A DNA stretch of 64,000 bases from Undaria pinnatifida (taxonomy: Eukaryota; Sar; Phaeophyceae; Laminariales; Alariaceae): positions 14,007,401-14,071,400 of the forward strand of contig JABAKD010000010.1 of NCBI GenBank assembly GCA_012845835.1, written 5' to 3'. Under the pieces are notes generated by a model. It had not been told where the DNA came from and ran no database searches. It saw only the letters and a program-made list of their open reading frames with translations. Position 1 is the stretch's first letter, and each line of letters starts with the position of its first letter. The translations under genes were made by a program, and so were the position numbers. Shown here piece by piece: positions 21,214 through 33,719 of the stretch.

Positions 21214-22194
21214 ACTGCACATACATGTTATTCGGACAAACTTTAACTTTTTGTACTTGATTATAATAATCGTCCACGTTTTGTTTTTCTTACAAGACAA
21301 TAATAACCGAATCTTCGTGCGTTTAACTGTTAATACGTTCCAATCGCTCGGAAGAAAAAAAAGGAGCAACAACATAATCACAACAACACAACCAACCGTA
21401 TGCGCGCACAGGACGTACTATTTTATACGTACTGCTACGAGTGAGTACGTAGCGCCGGTCGGCAGAGATTTTCGTAGCAGCACAACAAACAGCAAAGACA
21501 CAGACGACTTTATTTAACCAGTTGGACGTTTTTTTTCGTTTTTTTCATCCTCCGGCGGATCAGAAAAAATAAATCTTAAGCTCACCACACTTCCACGTAT
21601 TTTCGTATTGGACGCGCCACGAGGCGTGGGCCAGAACAATACAGACAGCAGCAGCAAGCAGCAGCAGCAGTATCTAGTAGTGCGCGTAGTAGTAGGTAGC
21701 AGTGTGAGCGCAGGAGGCAGGAGTAATAATGTATGTATGTGTATGTGTACAACTAACAGCAGACACGGTCCTCCTGCGCTTTCTTTGTGTTAATATAGTC
21801 TAGTGCAGTGCGAGGACGCAGCGTAGTTCGCATGCGGTGGAAAAATAATCGCCGCTTACTGATTGTTGCCACCACACCACCACGTCTCTTCCGCAGGCAG
21901 AGTACCGCACGATCCCCGAGATAGTTCAAGGTCACAAAGCGCGGGTGTTCTTATTATTATTGTTGTCGCAAGGCACCGGACCTTAATACAATGAGAGGGG
22001 CCTCTTATAGTTGCTGTATTATTGTCAAAACCAGACAACTTAGACTAATAAATACTCCGAGTACCTGGTAGAAAATAGTGAATTAGTTAACAAAAAATAC
22101 TAGATACACACAGACAGTCAGTACAATAGTATCAATAATAGTGCCACAACTAACTGTGTTGTTGAATTTCGAAGTATAGACTTAGATTAGACTA
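21214..22194. other. Intergenic, nothing recognised
   Basis: AGC-rich microsatellite near 21650-21670 and TACCTGGTA at 22062-22070. No gene recognised. Confidence 0.5.
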
Positions 22195-22616
22195 TAAATA
22201 ATTATGAAAATAAAAATACACTCTCCAGCAGCTCAGAGAGCTGCGAGATCGAAAATTTTGTCGAAACTCATCTTTGCAAGCTGTGTGTGATACTACTCCG
22301 AACGCGCGTATACTTCGAAGTACATAACTTATAAAAATATAAAAACAGACCTGCTGTGAGATCGAAAATTTTGTCGAAACTCATCTTTGCAAGCTGTATG
22401 TATTTATGTGATACTTCGATCGCGCGTATATTACGGGTTGTACGTGTCCTCATTAGACTAAGGATATAGGTCGGCTTCCCCTTGCAACTACAGCAAGCAG
22501 TGTAGTAGCTATCAGGGTCAACAACAGGGTGATCTTAAGTCAGTCTGTGCGCGGAACTATAAAACCCGTTTCTGAGGGGGCCAAAACCTGACAGCTGTGG
22601 AAGGAAATGCATCATT
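22195..22616 (-). repeat. Dispersed copy of the long-TIR repeat, with internal duplication
   Basis: In reverse complement it matches the terminal repeats of the 52.1-54.9 kb element. It runs from the AAAATACACTC end through two hairpin-motif copies (about 22240-22310 and 22345-22440) to GACAGCTGTGGAAGGAAATGC. No partner in inverted orientation lies nearby. Confidence 0.75.
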
Positions 22617-23956
22617 CTATAGTCTGTACATACTTCGAAGTATTTCGTCTAGTCTAGTCTCATAGTGTAACAGCGCAACAAACCGTTCAACACCAAAACC
22701 GGACGGACGGAGGGAATCGATCATTCATTTTCTTCTGCTGCTGTATAGTCTATGTACGTGGAGGTATTACGAGCATCACATAATCGTATATGCATACACG
22801 TACTACTGTATGTACTCGTACGAGCGCATACGACGAGCAGTATGTCGTCGTACTCTGCTGTGTAGCACAAAAATCCGCCGTGAACCGCGTGTGGCATGTA
22901 CCTGGTAGCTACTAGTGGGCGTGAACACTTATTAATAGTAGTCTACCAAAAAGACACGGGAGGAGGAGATTCTAGAAGCCCGACGCGCCCACATCTCATA
23001 CTTGATTCATCTCAATCATTGTTTGTTGTTGATTGAACTGGTGGTGTTCACCACCAACCAGGTGTTACAGTACCATATATATGGTCCAGGTATCATATCG
23101 TAATCCCGGCGCACCCCTCCCCCCCGAATGGCGATCACAATAATAGAAGCGATAGACTGTGTTGATAGATCGTCATTTAAATTTTGCACAGAACCCCCCC
23201 ATCGCGCGAGAGTCACTGATAATATACGTACAATATGGAGTGCCCTCGCAATTTGAGTCTCGAGAGTGTGTATGCTATGCATGTAGACTATCATGACGAG
23301 TATGTACCGGTATGTATGTGTGCGTTTTCTTTGATTGAGCTGATATTTCCATGCTATTAATTGTACTATTATTATTGCACTCCGAGTACGTACGATGATA
23401 GTAGTACCAGTATATTATTATTGGTGATTGCTGCTGTGCACATCCAACACAACTACTAGCCAGTGTCCCATGCCGATGCCTCTCCTACAGAGGAGAGAGA
23501 CGAGAGCTCTCTGTAGCCACCAAACACAAGACAGAGTGCAAATACAACAACGACAATATTTTTTGTATTTTCGCAGCAGCAGGAAGAAATGTCAAATCGT
23601 TGTTTGTTGCTGTTGTTGTTGTTGTTGATTGAGCCGACTGCGTCGATTCTCCCCGCTACTCGTGTACTAGATTACTGCTGCTGTATGTGTTGGTCACTTG
23701 TACATACATGATTTTTAGCCGTTTTTGGCGCACAGGTAGGTGATGATGATGATGATGTGTATGATGTGTACCTCGTTGTTTGTATACCCTCGGGAGCAGG
23801 GTGTGGGGCTGATCTTAAAACAGGAAGAAGAAGAGGACACACATGAGGAGGATGGTGGCATCTCCGTACACAGTAGCCATGCTGATGTGCTTTCTTTCGT
23901 AAAGCAAACAAACACACAACACACACACTAAGAAAAGCGCACTACAAGCATACTAC

Positions 23957-24007
<51 letters not shown>

Positions 24008-24180
24008 AGTAGTAGTTGTAGAGTATGGTAATCCACCTGGTGTATATCATATATCTGGCACACCATCATAATACATGCGCACATGTGATTCGATGCGACG
24101 ATGGTGGTATGATTGTTGCTTGTTGTTTTTGTAACATCGAAGTAGTCTATTAATAGATCATGATCAGAGTTTTGCTCGAG
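22617..24180. other. Intergenic with microsatellites
   Basis: Contains TACCTGGTA at 22899, (ATG)n at 23738-23758 and an AGC run (about 16 triplets) at 23958-24004. No gene recognised. Confidence 0.5.
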
Positions 24181-24439
24181 TAACATGTATGTGTGGCGGA
24201 AGGAGAAAAAAAAAGGTATCCTTTCGGCCGTTAGAAAGGCCCGAGGTGCAACTGCAACCCGCAAAAATTGTGTTGTAATTTCGTTCGCTAAAATTCCAGA
24301 TCCCTTGAAAAGGCTGTATTTTCGTTTTTTCGCGAAAATTGTGTTTGTTGTATTTTCGTGGGCCTTTAATTACTCGGGTTTAATGTACAACCGAAAATGC
24401 GGAGGGTTTATTTTGTTCAGTGAGGACTTCAATGACTTC

Positions 24440-24647
24440 CCTCCTTGCACTAAAAAACCGCCCACCCCGTGTGTTCCCCACCACCACCCTCCCACTGGCA
24501 CACGCTCCCTACCCACTCTCTCTCACAACTACAACACTACCACCACTACTACCTCAAGTCTCCTGTAACCTCCAAGCTTGCCAAGCTCGACAAGGACGTA
24601 CACCCACCCTCATCAAGAACAAGAGCTGATCAACACGCACAGAGAGG
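24440..24647 (+). other. Possible 5' UTR exon of the 285-aa repeat-protein gene
   Basis: A CA/CC-rich stretch (CCACCACCCTCCCAC, ACTACAACACTACCACC) ends at CACAGAGAG|GTGAGAGG, a good donor. A matching acceptor (AACTCGACAG) lies at about 26038, 39 nt before the ATG. The paralogue has a similar CA-rich stretch with a GAGGTGAGCC donor at about 58012. Inferred; no transcript evidence. Confidence 0.3.
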
Positions 24648-25354
24648 TGAGAGGGAGAGAGGACCTGTGTGCCTGCCTGTGCATTGTGTGTTCCCTGTGT
24701 TTCTTCAATATGTTTTATGTGTTTCTCCGCGAGAATTTGTTGGGAGTTGCCGGTCGAGTGTAGACGCAGCTGGAGGCAGCTGTGCGTCGCGAGAGTTGAC
24801 TTGCGCTGCTGGTCTGATGCGACGATCTCTATAGGACTCTTAGGCCGAGCCCTCCCTCGCAGCTTGTTGCGACGCTGCCGCTCAGGTACAGCTTGAAATA
24901 TTTCCGTGGTGACCCTGGTACCACCCTCGAGTCGAAAGATGGATGGATGGATCGGTTAATTGGTCGGTTGAAATAAAACTGGTACATTTTTCATAGCCAC
25001 ACGCTCGCTCGCTCGCACTGCTGTAGCTGCTGTCTGCTGCACCGATACGTAGAACCTGTGTTTGCTGCTCCTGCTGGTAGGACGCTAGGGTTTCACTGCA
25101 GTTGTGTCTTGCCTGAAGCTGGTGGATAGCTTGCGCGTGCTGCCTCGTTGTTGTTGGTCCTTGTTGTTGCTGGTGCTGCGGCTGCTGTCGTCGGTCGATT
25201 GAACACGAAAAAACAAAAAAAAAACGTCGGGACTTTTTGTCTGTTCGTTCGTTGCGATTGCCGAGGAAGTCCTATCGTCGACGAAAAACTGATACCTGGG
25301 TACTTTTTAACGCAGCAACAAAAAGTTATCCGGCACCTTAAAATTCGCCCCGCC

Positions 25355-26035
25355 ATCGTCCCAATCGTTCGTCCGCTCTCCTATATTACCGACTTGGCTC
25401 GCCCCCAACCCCTCTCTCCTATCAGACCCCATGCACGCGTCCCCCCCCCCTCCCCCGCCCCTAATCTGACCCTGATACTTGTGTAGGTACAGCCCAGAAT
25501 AAGTCAGTTCGTTAAGAGATGTTCCCACCACGCGCTGTTCCCATCACACGCAGCAACATTGAAATTTATCCCCCACCCTTCACCCATTCGTTCAATCCGC
25601 TGCTGCTGTATATATGCGAATTGCCTCGTCCCTGACCCCCCTCTCTCTCTCCCCTCTCTCTCCTCTCTCTCCCTTCCACCGGCTGCCCCCTCCCCAGCGT
25701 GACCCTGACAATGATCTGACAGACATGCACGACAACCATTATCCCCCCCCCATACGACGACGTCCATGCATCAAGTCGATTGCCCCCCCTCGCTCCGCCC
25801 CGTTCCGTCCCGACCTAACCCTGATGCTGCAACCATCACGGCGGGATCCCGACAGCAGCTACTCTTACAACAGCTACCTCGGCAGTCAAAGTTAGCCTCC
25901 CACCCTCTCCTCAGTCGTTCGTCCGCTCGCGTATACATATTTTGAATTATATATCTGATTGTACCGATAGTGCCTCACACCTCCTCTCCTCTCCCCTCCC
26001 CTCCCCTCCCTACCCCATTACTGCGTCAAACTCGA
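25355..26035 (+). repeat. Degenerate tandem repeats duplicating the gene's 5' splice-acceptor region
   Basis: TCGTTCGTCCGCTC-type motifs recur at about 25365, 25585 and 25914, each followed by a pyrimidine tract (CTCTCTCCTAT, CTCTCTCCCCTC, CTCCCCTCCCC). The sequence GGGATCCC..CAGCA..TACTC.(T/C)ACAAC at 25853-25890 is repeated at 26038-26070 immediately before the start codon. Confidence 0.6.
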
Positions 26036-26076
26036 CAGGGATCCCAGCAACAACTACTCGCACAACGACCTATAGC

Positions 26077-26934
26077 ATGGCACTGACCGCTACCACTCCA
26101 ATCAGGAACGCTTTCTCCGGAGACTGCTCCAAGCCCAAGACTTCCCGCAGCAGCGCCCCCGACCTGTCCTACCTGCCAACCTACAACCACGTTGGTGGCC
26201 GCCCGGACGAGCGACTCGGCGCGCACGGCACCTTCCGCCCCGGCGTGCGTATCATGTCCGGCGGTCAAGCCCGCGACGTGCCTCTCGAGCCCACTCAGAC
26301 CAACGTCGGGAAAGTGCTCTTCGTGTCTTCGACCCACAAGCCCGACCTCTCCGGCGAGGCCCGCGTCAACGCCATCCGCCCCAACGAACGCCTGGGCTCG
26401 CACGGCCGGTTCACCCCCGGCGCCAAACGCTTCCTTGGGGGGAAGCCCCGCGACGTTCCCCTCAAAACCGAGCTCGACCATGGAAAAGTGCTGTTCGTTT
26501 CTTCCGTGCACAAGCCGGACATGACCTGCGCGGGCCGTACCAACCAAGTTCGCCCCACCGAGCGCCTCGGATTTGGCGGTCGGTTCACTCCGGGCGCCCG
26601 CCGTTGGCTGGGAGGAAAGCCCCGCGACGTCCCTCTCGCTCAGATGCGCGACCCCGGCACTGTAATCTTCCAGTCCTCGACGCTCAAGCCTGACCTCTCG
26701 GGGGAGGGCGAGACCAATGTGACCGGCGGGCGGGAGGATGAAAGGCACGGAAGGCTTGGGTCGTTCGAGCATGGCGTGGTGGAGGTGGCGGGGGGTCCGC
26801 TGCACATGCCGTCGGCGCAGGAGCTGGCGCTCTGGCAGGAGGCCGGGCAGAAGGAAAACCGGTACCGTCGCTGCGGGCCCAGCCACTTCGTCGCCGGGGT
26901 TTCCATCCTCTCTGGCGGCATGCCGGTCTACTGA
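26077..26934 (+). CDS. Unrecognised repeat protein, four ~55-residue units (paralogue of 60016-61263)
   Basis: 285 residues from ATG 26077 (first Met after the last acceptor-like AG) to TGA 26932-26934. I do not recognise the family. After about 38 residues come three close units and one diverged unit. Each has (V)(G)GRP.ERLG..G.F.PG, then a (I/F/W)(M/L)(S/G)GG turn, (A/P)RDVPL, a variable linker, then GKVLFVSS.HKPDLSGEAR.N. Unit 4 (about residues 217-285) keeps GGRE.ERHG and ends in a partial unit, FVAGVSILSGG. There is no signal peptide, membrane segment or cysteine pattern. The protein is basic and glycine/proline-rich, suggesting short strands and turns. The coding region is much more GC-rich than its flanks, supporting a real gene. 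A structural or cytoskeleton-associated role is a guess. Nothing nearby informs function. Confidence 0.8.
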   Translation: MALTATTPIRNAFSGDCSKPKTSRSSAPDLSYLPTYNHVGGRPDERLGAHGTFRPGVRIMSGGQARDVPLEPTQTNVGKVLFVSSTHKPDLSGEARVNAIRPNERLGSHGRFTPGAKRFLGGKPRDVPLKTELDHGKVLFVSSVHKPDMTCAGRTNQVRPTERLGFGGRFTPGARRWLGGKPRDVPLAQMRDPGTVIFQSSTLKPDLSGEGETNVTGGREDERHGRLGSFEHGVVEVAGGPLHMPSAQELALWQEAGQKENRYRRCGPSHFVAGVSILSGGMPVY

Positions 26935-29900
26935 TGAGAAACGGCTTTTTTCTTTCTTTCTGAATGAAAAATGAGTGAAAACGCTTCCGAGGCCACTTGT
27001 TTTCGGTTTTCGAACTGACTGTTCTCTGTTCCGCGTTGTTTTGAGAAGTCAGTGAGAGCGCGCACGCCCCTCGGCGCCGCCGTGTCGCCTACGTATAAAT
27101 GGAAACAATTCGGCTTGTTGGTTCTTGACTCCTTTTTGTTGTATTGGGGAGTTCAGGCGCTACGTATGAATGGAAACAATTCGGCTTGTTGGTTCTTGAC
27201 TCCTTTTTTGTTGTGTTGGGGAGTTCAGGATGGCGCGCGTTGGGGGGGAGGGGGGCGCGCGTGGCGATTGCGAATCTCTTGACGTACTCTTGTTGGCACG
27301 TGGCCGCAATCAAGAGCGAGTGAATTGCATTAGCAAGATAGAGATAAGGCGTGGATAAATAAGAGTGTACTATATAACAAGCGGGCGGGCCGTCTTTTTC
27401 TGCTCGGCCGTTTGTCGTCGTAGCGGTCGTTTTCAGCAGGCGTTGTAAGTACTATGTGTTCTGCATCGCCCGGCCCGAGGGGTGTTGGAACATATCCCCC
27501 CCCCCCCCCCAGTTGACTTTTTTGTTTTGTTTTTGGGTGTTGGGGCTACTGCTCGCTGAAATTTGTGTTTCGTGGTCGAATGTACAGCGGTATGACAAGA
27601 AGGACACCTATTCGTGGTTACTTTGCTGCTGCTGCTGCTGTTTCTTTGCTGTTTATTTGTAGAGTTAGTTTCGCGAAAAAAAAAAGAAAGAAAAAAACGT
27701 TACATCGTATTTTGGTGCTTTTGTGTCGCTGGTGTTGAAAATAGTTTTGGTTTAGACTCGCGCTCTAGGTACGAGGACTTTTTCTCGCCCTTATGGGTAT
27801 TAAGAGAAGAGGAAGAGGGGAGCAAATAAATACTCGTGGATAGGTGTCGTATGATATGATATCATGCTTTGTATCTCAAAAGTGGTTTCTGTGTACCGCT
27901 GTGCACAACATACAGTTAAGCAACGGCTGCGCTCTGCCAATGCCGTTGTCGCGTTTTTTTTTGTTCCCCTTTTTTGAGGGATTTTCGCACCGGTAAAAAG
28001 GAGGTCGAAAGAGTCTACGTACTTTTTCTTTTTCGAGTTTTGTGGGCGGAAACAGGCAGATGATGGGAGAACAAAAAAGAAACACATGCAGGGGCATTGC
28101 TGTGGATGCTGTGCTTCATGTATGTGTGGTCGATTTTAGGATTTTAGAGAAGCGTCGCACATTTGGTTTATTTTGGTGACGGGAGTGCCATGCTTGATTG
28201 ACATGATCGGTTTAGAATTTTTAGAGAGCGTCAAACCTCGTTTGTTTTTTTTGTTTTTTTTGTTTTTGTTCGTTGGGGGCCTCAGCTGGGCTCGGGATTC
28301 GTCTGTTGTTGTTGCTGTCCGGGTGGGGTGTCTCGATGTGGAAGGGTTTGAGGTATCCATTCGGGCCATCCCATGCCGTCATGATGTGCTCGCGTATAAT
28401 ATTAATAGTAGCAAAACGATTGAGAAAAACTCAATGAAAAGTGTTTGAAGTGCATGGGTGGGGTGGTTTTCGGTGTGGGGCGGCATTTTTATGTTGGGTG
28501 GTTATTTCGCGTGTTTTTTCATGTGGGGCGGGGCGTATAGTTGATGCGCTCGCCGTTAGTTATGCCCGGACTTCCCCAAACGCTACGACGAAGCAGAAGT
28601 ACTGTAGTAATAGGGGATAGACAGACTGTGCGCGGCTGCTGTTGTTGTGCGTCATAGGCGAGAGAGTGGCACATCGACCGTCTTTTCTCGTGTTTTTTGT
28701 GTGTATTTGTTGTGCGCGCTGTAGGCGGAAACGGCATCCCGTATATATGCCGTGGATCGTTTTTTCTTGCGCTTTGTTGATCTAGGGGATGGAGTGCTGG
28801 TTCGGTCATCTCTCTTTTGGTTGATGAAGGAGTTTTGGACCTGTGGGGTGTAGCAATATATATTAATATAGATAGATGCGATAATGAAGAAGCAAATCAA
28901 TCAACAATTGAGTGAATCTCAAGAAAAAATAAGCGTTTTCGTGCCACAAGAAACCAATCACAGCAACAATTGCATGCAGCACACGGCAGGGCAGTCTTGT
29001 GCAAGAATCTTTTGCACATGCTGCTGCCGCTACAACCAACTGCCCCGCCTGCTTGCTGCTGTTGTTTGCTTCGTATTTGTTCCGGCACTACTATTGATAC
29101 GACGAGCACGCAATCATCAATTGGTTGGGGCCTTTTGCGCCCGTGCTGTCTTTATTGATGGTGTAGAGAGGGGGAAGACAACATGTAGTTTTTTGCAACG
29201 TATGTTAAAACACCGTCTTGTGCTAAGTTTCACCGCCAACAATAAGTCACCCTGCAGCCACCACACATAAATAGATGTGTTTTCAATGCGATTTTGTAGC
29301 ATCGACTTTTTGTGTGTGTTCGTGATGCTCCGATATTATACTACATTACAGTAGTAGTACATATAAAACATATAACGTGTTTGTCTTCGCCCGTCCCTGA
29401 CGATTCATGCTTCATGCTAATAAGGACGGATGCTCATTCTTCGCTCTTTTTTGCTCTCTTAGCGCTTTGCGCTGTGCTGTTTATAGTATCCTCCTGGACA
29501 ATGACAAACTTCCTGTCCCTTTCAGAACGCACTTTTTTTACTTTCGAAATCCGACAAAAATATGTATTTGACATCCGGCCACGCCTCTCGCCAGTACTAA
29601 CTCCGGTGGCAATACGACTTAATAATCGGTCTCGTTGATTCTTGAGTAGCTCGAACCATGGATACACGTTTTTTCTAATTATATACTCAAGTCTATATTA
29701 TATACTCCTTTTTGGAAAAAGCGTATGTCGCCAATTCTTCAAAATTAATGCTTCATCGCGCTTCGTGCTGTCATCGACAGGCGGGTGCCTGTTCACTTAG
29801 ATTACAGGAACCAAGGAGCTACGTATTATATACACGGCCCAGTACGTTTTGCAATGTTTATTTAGCGCTCACGCTCTATTAATAGTACGAAGAAGGTAGT

Positions 29901-30656
29901 GTGTCTTGGCTATTTAAATAGTAGTACCCAAGGTTGTAGCAACAATGTATTATTCTTGAAAAAATATTTTCTTCTGTTTTTCTTCGTTTTTCTCGAAACA
30001 TGTATGTATGTGCTGCTGCGATGGAGGTGGTGGCCTTTTCTTTCGCGCAAAACTGATTCTTGTGATAAATGACGGACGGACCGCTTTCTCCTTGCATGTT
30101 AACCGTCGGGGGAAATCGTCTGAAAGACACTGACTGGTGGTGCAATTCTTGTTTGTTGGCGCTCAAACACTACTAACTGTGTGCATGTTTGATTTTTTTT
30201 TGTGGAACACTTTGTGTGTCTTTGTGGTCATAGTGTCATGTTTTTTTTTGTTCGTCTGGGCCTTGCTCTTTCGTTCTACTATTATTAATACTACTAAAAA
30301 CGTTTTTGTTTGCGGGTGCGGCATACATAGAGCTCCTCTCAAGTCAATCACAAGCAGCCACCCCCCACCCCGCGAGGGGAAAAAAAAAAAAATGGTGCCC
30401 CTCTAGCTCCCGCGCTCTCTATTATTAGTAGCATGTTTCATATTATATCATCAAATAAACGCGATGTACGCTGTGCGCGCCAAACCAAAAAAACAGGTTC
30501 TTGTTAAGTGGTTTGTCTACGAGCGAGATGCAGAGCCACTCCCCCAAGAGAGAACCTTTCTCAATCATACCATTAATTATTAGTGAGAGCAAACGACGGC
30601 GTTCCCAAGGCTAGGTAGAGTTACGCCGGCGGCGGGGGGGGGGGGGGGGGGAGGTT
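26935..30656. other. Intergenic, mostly unique sequence
   Basis: Contains a 62-nt direct duplication (AAATGGAAACAATTCGGCTTG at about 27100 and 27167), a poly(C) run at 27497-27510 and a poly(G) run at 30635-30651. No gene recognised. Confidence 0.5.
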
Positions 30657-31119
30657 GACGCGTGCTACGACGATAGAAGAGGCGCACGAATTTTTTCTGA
30701 GGTTTTTCCTCGAAGTGTGGGAGCTTAATTAGACCCTCTCCACAAAAAAACTGATTTCGGGGAAAAAAAAGGTGCTATTACATATATATGCCGACCTATA
30801 TCCTTAATGAGGACACACAACCCGTAATACGCGCGATCGGAGTATCACACACAGCTTGCAAAGATGAGTTTCGACAAAATATTCGATCTCACAGCTGCTA
30901 GCTGCTGGAGTGTATTTTAATTTTTATAATATATATATACCGTGGACATGTATAATTTGCGAAAATATCCCATGTATGGCCTGATAGGTACACGACGAAA
31001 AATCAAAACCAAAACCAAAAACTGGCCGATTTTTTTCCGACGATGAAATTTGGGTTAATTAAGGAGCCATTTATTTCACACCAAAAAAAGCGCTACCACC
31101 TCCCATCGTGACACGCGTC
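30657..31119 (+). mobile_element. MITE (ACGCGTGCTACG family) carrying a nested insertion
   Basis: Left end GACGCGTGCTACGACGATAG and right end CCTCCCATCGTGACACGCGTC. Left-half blocks (TTTTTTCTGAGG, TGGGAGCTTAATTAG, ACTGATTTCGGGG) and right-half blocks (GGTACACGACGA, ACTGGCCGATTTTTT, GGTTAATTAAGGAGCC) are separated at about 30786-30945 by sequence of another repeat family. Confidence 0.8.
30786..30945 (+). repeat. Long-TIR repeat fragment nested in the MITE
   Basis: GCCGACCTATATCCTTAATG, GCGCGATCGGAGTATCACAC, the hairpin motif and GGAGTGTATTTTAATTTTTA follow the same order as the right terminal repeat of the 52.1-54.9 kb element, here interrupting a MITE. Confidence 0.75.
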
Positions 31120-31449
31120 GGGTACCCTCCTCCCGTTTTCCACTACCAGGTTTGAGCCAGTCGTAGGAGTGGCTCTGTACCCTCATCCTGTGACAGAAAA
31201 TGCTTCGCTTTAACGCGATTGGTTTGGCGCAGCGCAGCGCAGCGCAGCTACATGTGATGACCGTTCCGTTGTGGGCTCATATATAGCCAAACTATAACAC
31301 AAAGAAACAGGGGGGGGGGGGGGGGGGAGCGTCCCTCGCGCGAGGGCCCCCCGAGTCACTGCAAAAGAATGCCGTCCCACAGGTGTGACCCCCTTACTCT
31401 TTTAGCCTTGATCGTATTTATCATGCCCTCCAGGGCTATTATTATTGTT

Positions 31450-31570
31450 GTGACCCGTGCTACTACGATAGAATGAGAAACATCCTTTTTTCGTCTGAAA
31501 TGTACCATGTCTTTTTTTCTGAACGACGGGCCACCTTTTAACCCCAAATCCTCGGAAACTTGTCAAAATC
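31450..31570 (-). mobile_element. MITE fragment, ACGCGTGCTACG family
   Basis: CCCGTGCTACTACGATAGA, then CTGAACGACGGGCCACCTTT and AACCCCAAATCCTCGG. Only one end is present; the rest is lost beyond about 31570. Confidence 0.6.
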
Positions 31571-32948
31571 AAAATATTGTATTGTTTTGTTGTTTTTGGT
31601 GCAGTTTTATTATTGTGCGCCTTGTTTTTAGGCCTACGATGAAGGCCATACTTCAGTGTAAGGGGTTTCGTTCACTGGTTGTTGTGTCACGCTTTTGAGT
31701 TCCTCCGAACCAGTTTTTTGGGCGAAGTGTATACGTAGATTGCTCCCCCTAAATCAAGTGAACCGCCGCGCTCAAACAACAAGAAAGGGCGCACCCCCCT
31801 CGCCTACCGTATATAGTACGTCGTCGTGTAAGAGTTGAAGTTAAGTTTACAAGGCAACGTTAAGCTTTCATGTGACTGTGGTCGATTTAAGGGTGGTAGA
31901 GTGTTCAGGGTCGTCCCAACGGTATGGATAGGGGGTGCAGCGCGGAAACTTTCTGAGCTCTCCTCTACTCGTAGCATACGTAATAAGAAGCTCAACTATG
32001 TCCACCCGACACACGACTTTGGAAGGCGTTCGCTTGCGCAATCCGACCTCCAACAGCTGTATCTCTTTGCGCTAGTCCTAAAAAACCAATCATTATCGCG
32101 AAAGTATCAGAATAACCGGTGGTTCTTCGCTCGAGGAGCTTAGCACACCTTTTTTTTCGAACGGCCGCACTCCCGATATGGGGACAAAACACTTGGATTT
32201 AGAACAGGATCGTTTTTTAGGAAAGTCGGAAATAGGTTAACCGACCAGAAACGAATGGCCCCGAGAATTGCAACCACCTCTTGCCGTGTGGGTTGACTCC
32301 CAAACCGTATATGATACGTATAACACTGCCCGCACACAACAACAGTGTAGGCTTTTGTAGCTATCGCACGTACTGCACAGAAAAAATCCAAGCGTCTCCT
32401 CGCTACTATATACCTATTCTCGGTTTTTGTTCCCGAACTGGATTATTTTGGGGCACGATCGTGTCGTTTGGTTCGGCCCTATATAGCGACCTCCTAGTGA
32501 CCTGCTGCGATTTTTTGAGCAGGTCAAGGCTGTGGCAGGGCCCCCCGCGGGTGCCTGCTGTTTTCGTTCGCTTGCCGGTTTTGGGCCGCACACTCTCGCC
32601 CCCCCGATTGACTCTGCATATCTCACTGTGCAAAAAAAATGTATTTCTCCGTAGTAGGGCGATGACTCGTCATCCCACGGTAGCCCAGGGGTGCGTGCAG
32701 CAGTTTCTGAGAAGTTTCCTGCGCTCCCAACACTCGAGGAGCTCAATATCTCACCTCTGCCGAAACACATGGCTCTTGTCGAAGGTGCGTTCTTTCGCGC
32801 AATATCCAAACCCAAAACACTTACTTAGAAACCGTCTGCACGTCAGTGTTCCAAAAAAAACAAACGGATACCCGCGCAAAATGATCAAACGGATAACCGG
32901 CCTGAGGAGGTCAGACCCGTCAAAAAAAGAAAAAAAAAAAAATCTCCC
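31571..32948. other. Intergenic; open frames but no recognised gene
   Basis: Overlapping open frames on both strands (for example 32281-32973 plus and 32414-32815 minus) show no known domain and no splice context that I can defend. Confidence 0.4.
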
Positions 32949-33205
32949 GACGCGTGCTACGATGGAGGTCTAGGTAGCAGTTTTCGTGCGAAATGTTTTC
33001 GTGAATGATGACGGGGCTCCTTTAACCCACAATCATCGGAAAAAAAAAAAAATCAGCCATTTTTTCTTCTTTTTGCGTAATTCTCGTGGTGTGCCTAAGG
33101 CCATATGCATGGGATTTTTCATCCGGTCTAGCTCGCAGTTTTATCTTTTTCTCTTCGCCAAAATCAGTTTTTTGGGAGAAGGTGTCTTCAAGCTCGAAGA
33201 GTCTC
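32949..33205 (-). mobile_element. MITE, 3'-truncated, ACGCGTGCTACG family
   Basis: Starts GACGCGTGCTACGATGGAGG, has CGGGGCTCCTTTAACCCACA, AATTCTCGTGGTGTGCC and CTCAAGCTCGAAG-like blocks, and then diverges before the expected second terminal repeat. Confidence 0.7.
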
Positions 33206-33404
33206 GCCCCAATGGTGGAGGATGGTGGCATGAACCTCAGATAAGGGCTTGCGGGCTGCACACTTCTTCCCCTCCGATGCCGGGTGTCGGCTTGGGTGGG
33301 CTAGTGCCCCGCACCGAAAGTAATGCCTTGGGTGGGCTCGCTTTCACCCTTTGCCGACTTTTGCGATGTTCGCGCACACGGGCCACGTATGAGGCTTGAC
33401 GACC

Positions 33405-33698
33405 GACGCGTGCTACACGATAGAGGGTGCAAACCACATATTTTCTGAGCGAGGTTTTCCTTATTTTTCGAGCTTGAGGAGACCTCTCATCCCGAAAACT
33501 GATTTGGAGAAGGAGAAAACAAATCTGCTGCGGCGGATGAAAAGTCCCGTAGCATGGCCCCTAGGGTACACAACGAGAATTACCTGGGCAAAAAGAAGAA
33601 AAATGGCCAATTTTCCGACGATTTTGCCCAGGTTAAGAAGCCCCGTCATTCAGGAAAAATGTCACACGAAAACTGCTACCTCTCTCGTAGGACGCGTC
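33405..33698 (+). mobile_element. MITE, full length, ACGCGTGCTACG family
   Basis: GACGCGTGCTACACGATAGAGG at the left and CTACCTCTCTCGTAGGACGCGTC at the right. The interior is in the same orientation as the 14902 copy. It lies about 200 nt from a truncated copy in opposite orientation. Confidence 0.8.
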
Positions 33699-33719
33699 TT
33701 TTTTTACTCCTTCCAGGAG

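Noticed and set aside
26026-26886. 286-residue antisense frame over the repeat-protein gene
   Set aside because: Shadow of a GC-rich coding region; the sense frame is conserved in the paralogue, the antisense is not meaningful.
32281-32973. 230-residue plus-strand frame
   Set aside because: No recognisable domain, overlapping antisense frames of similar length and a MITE at its end.
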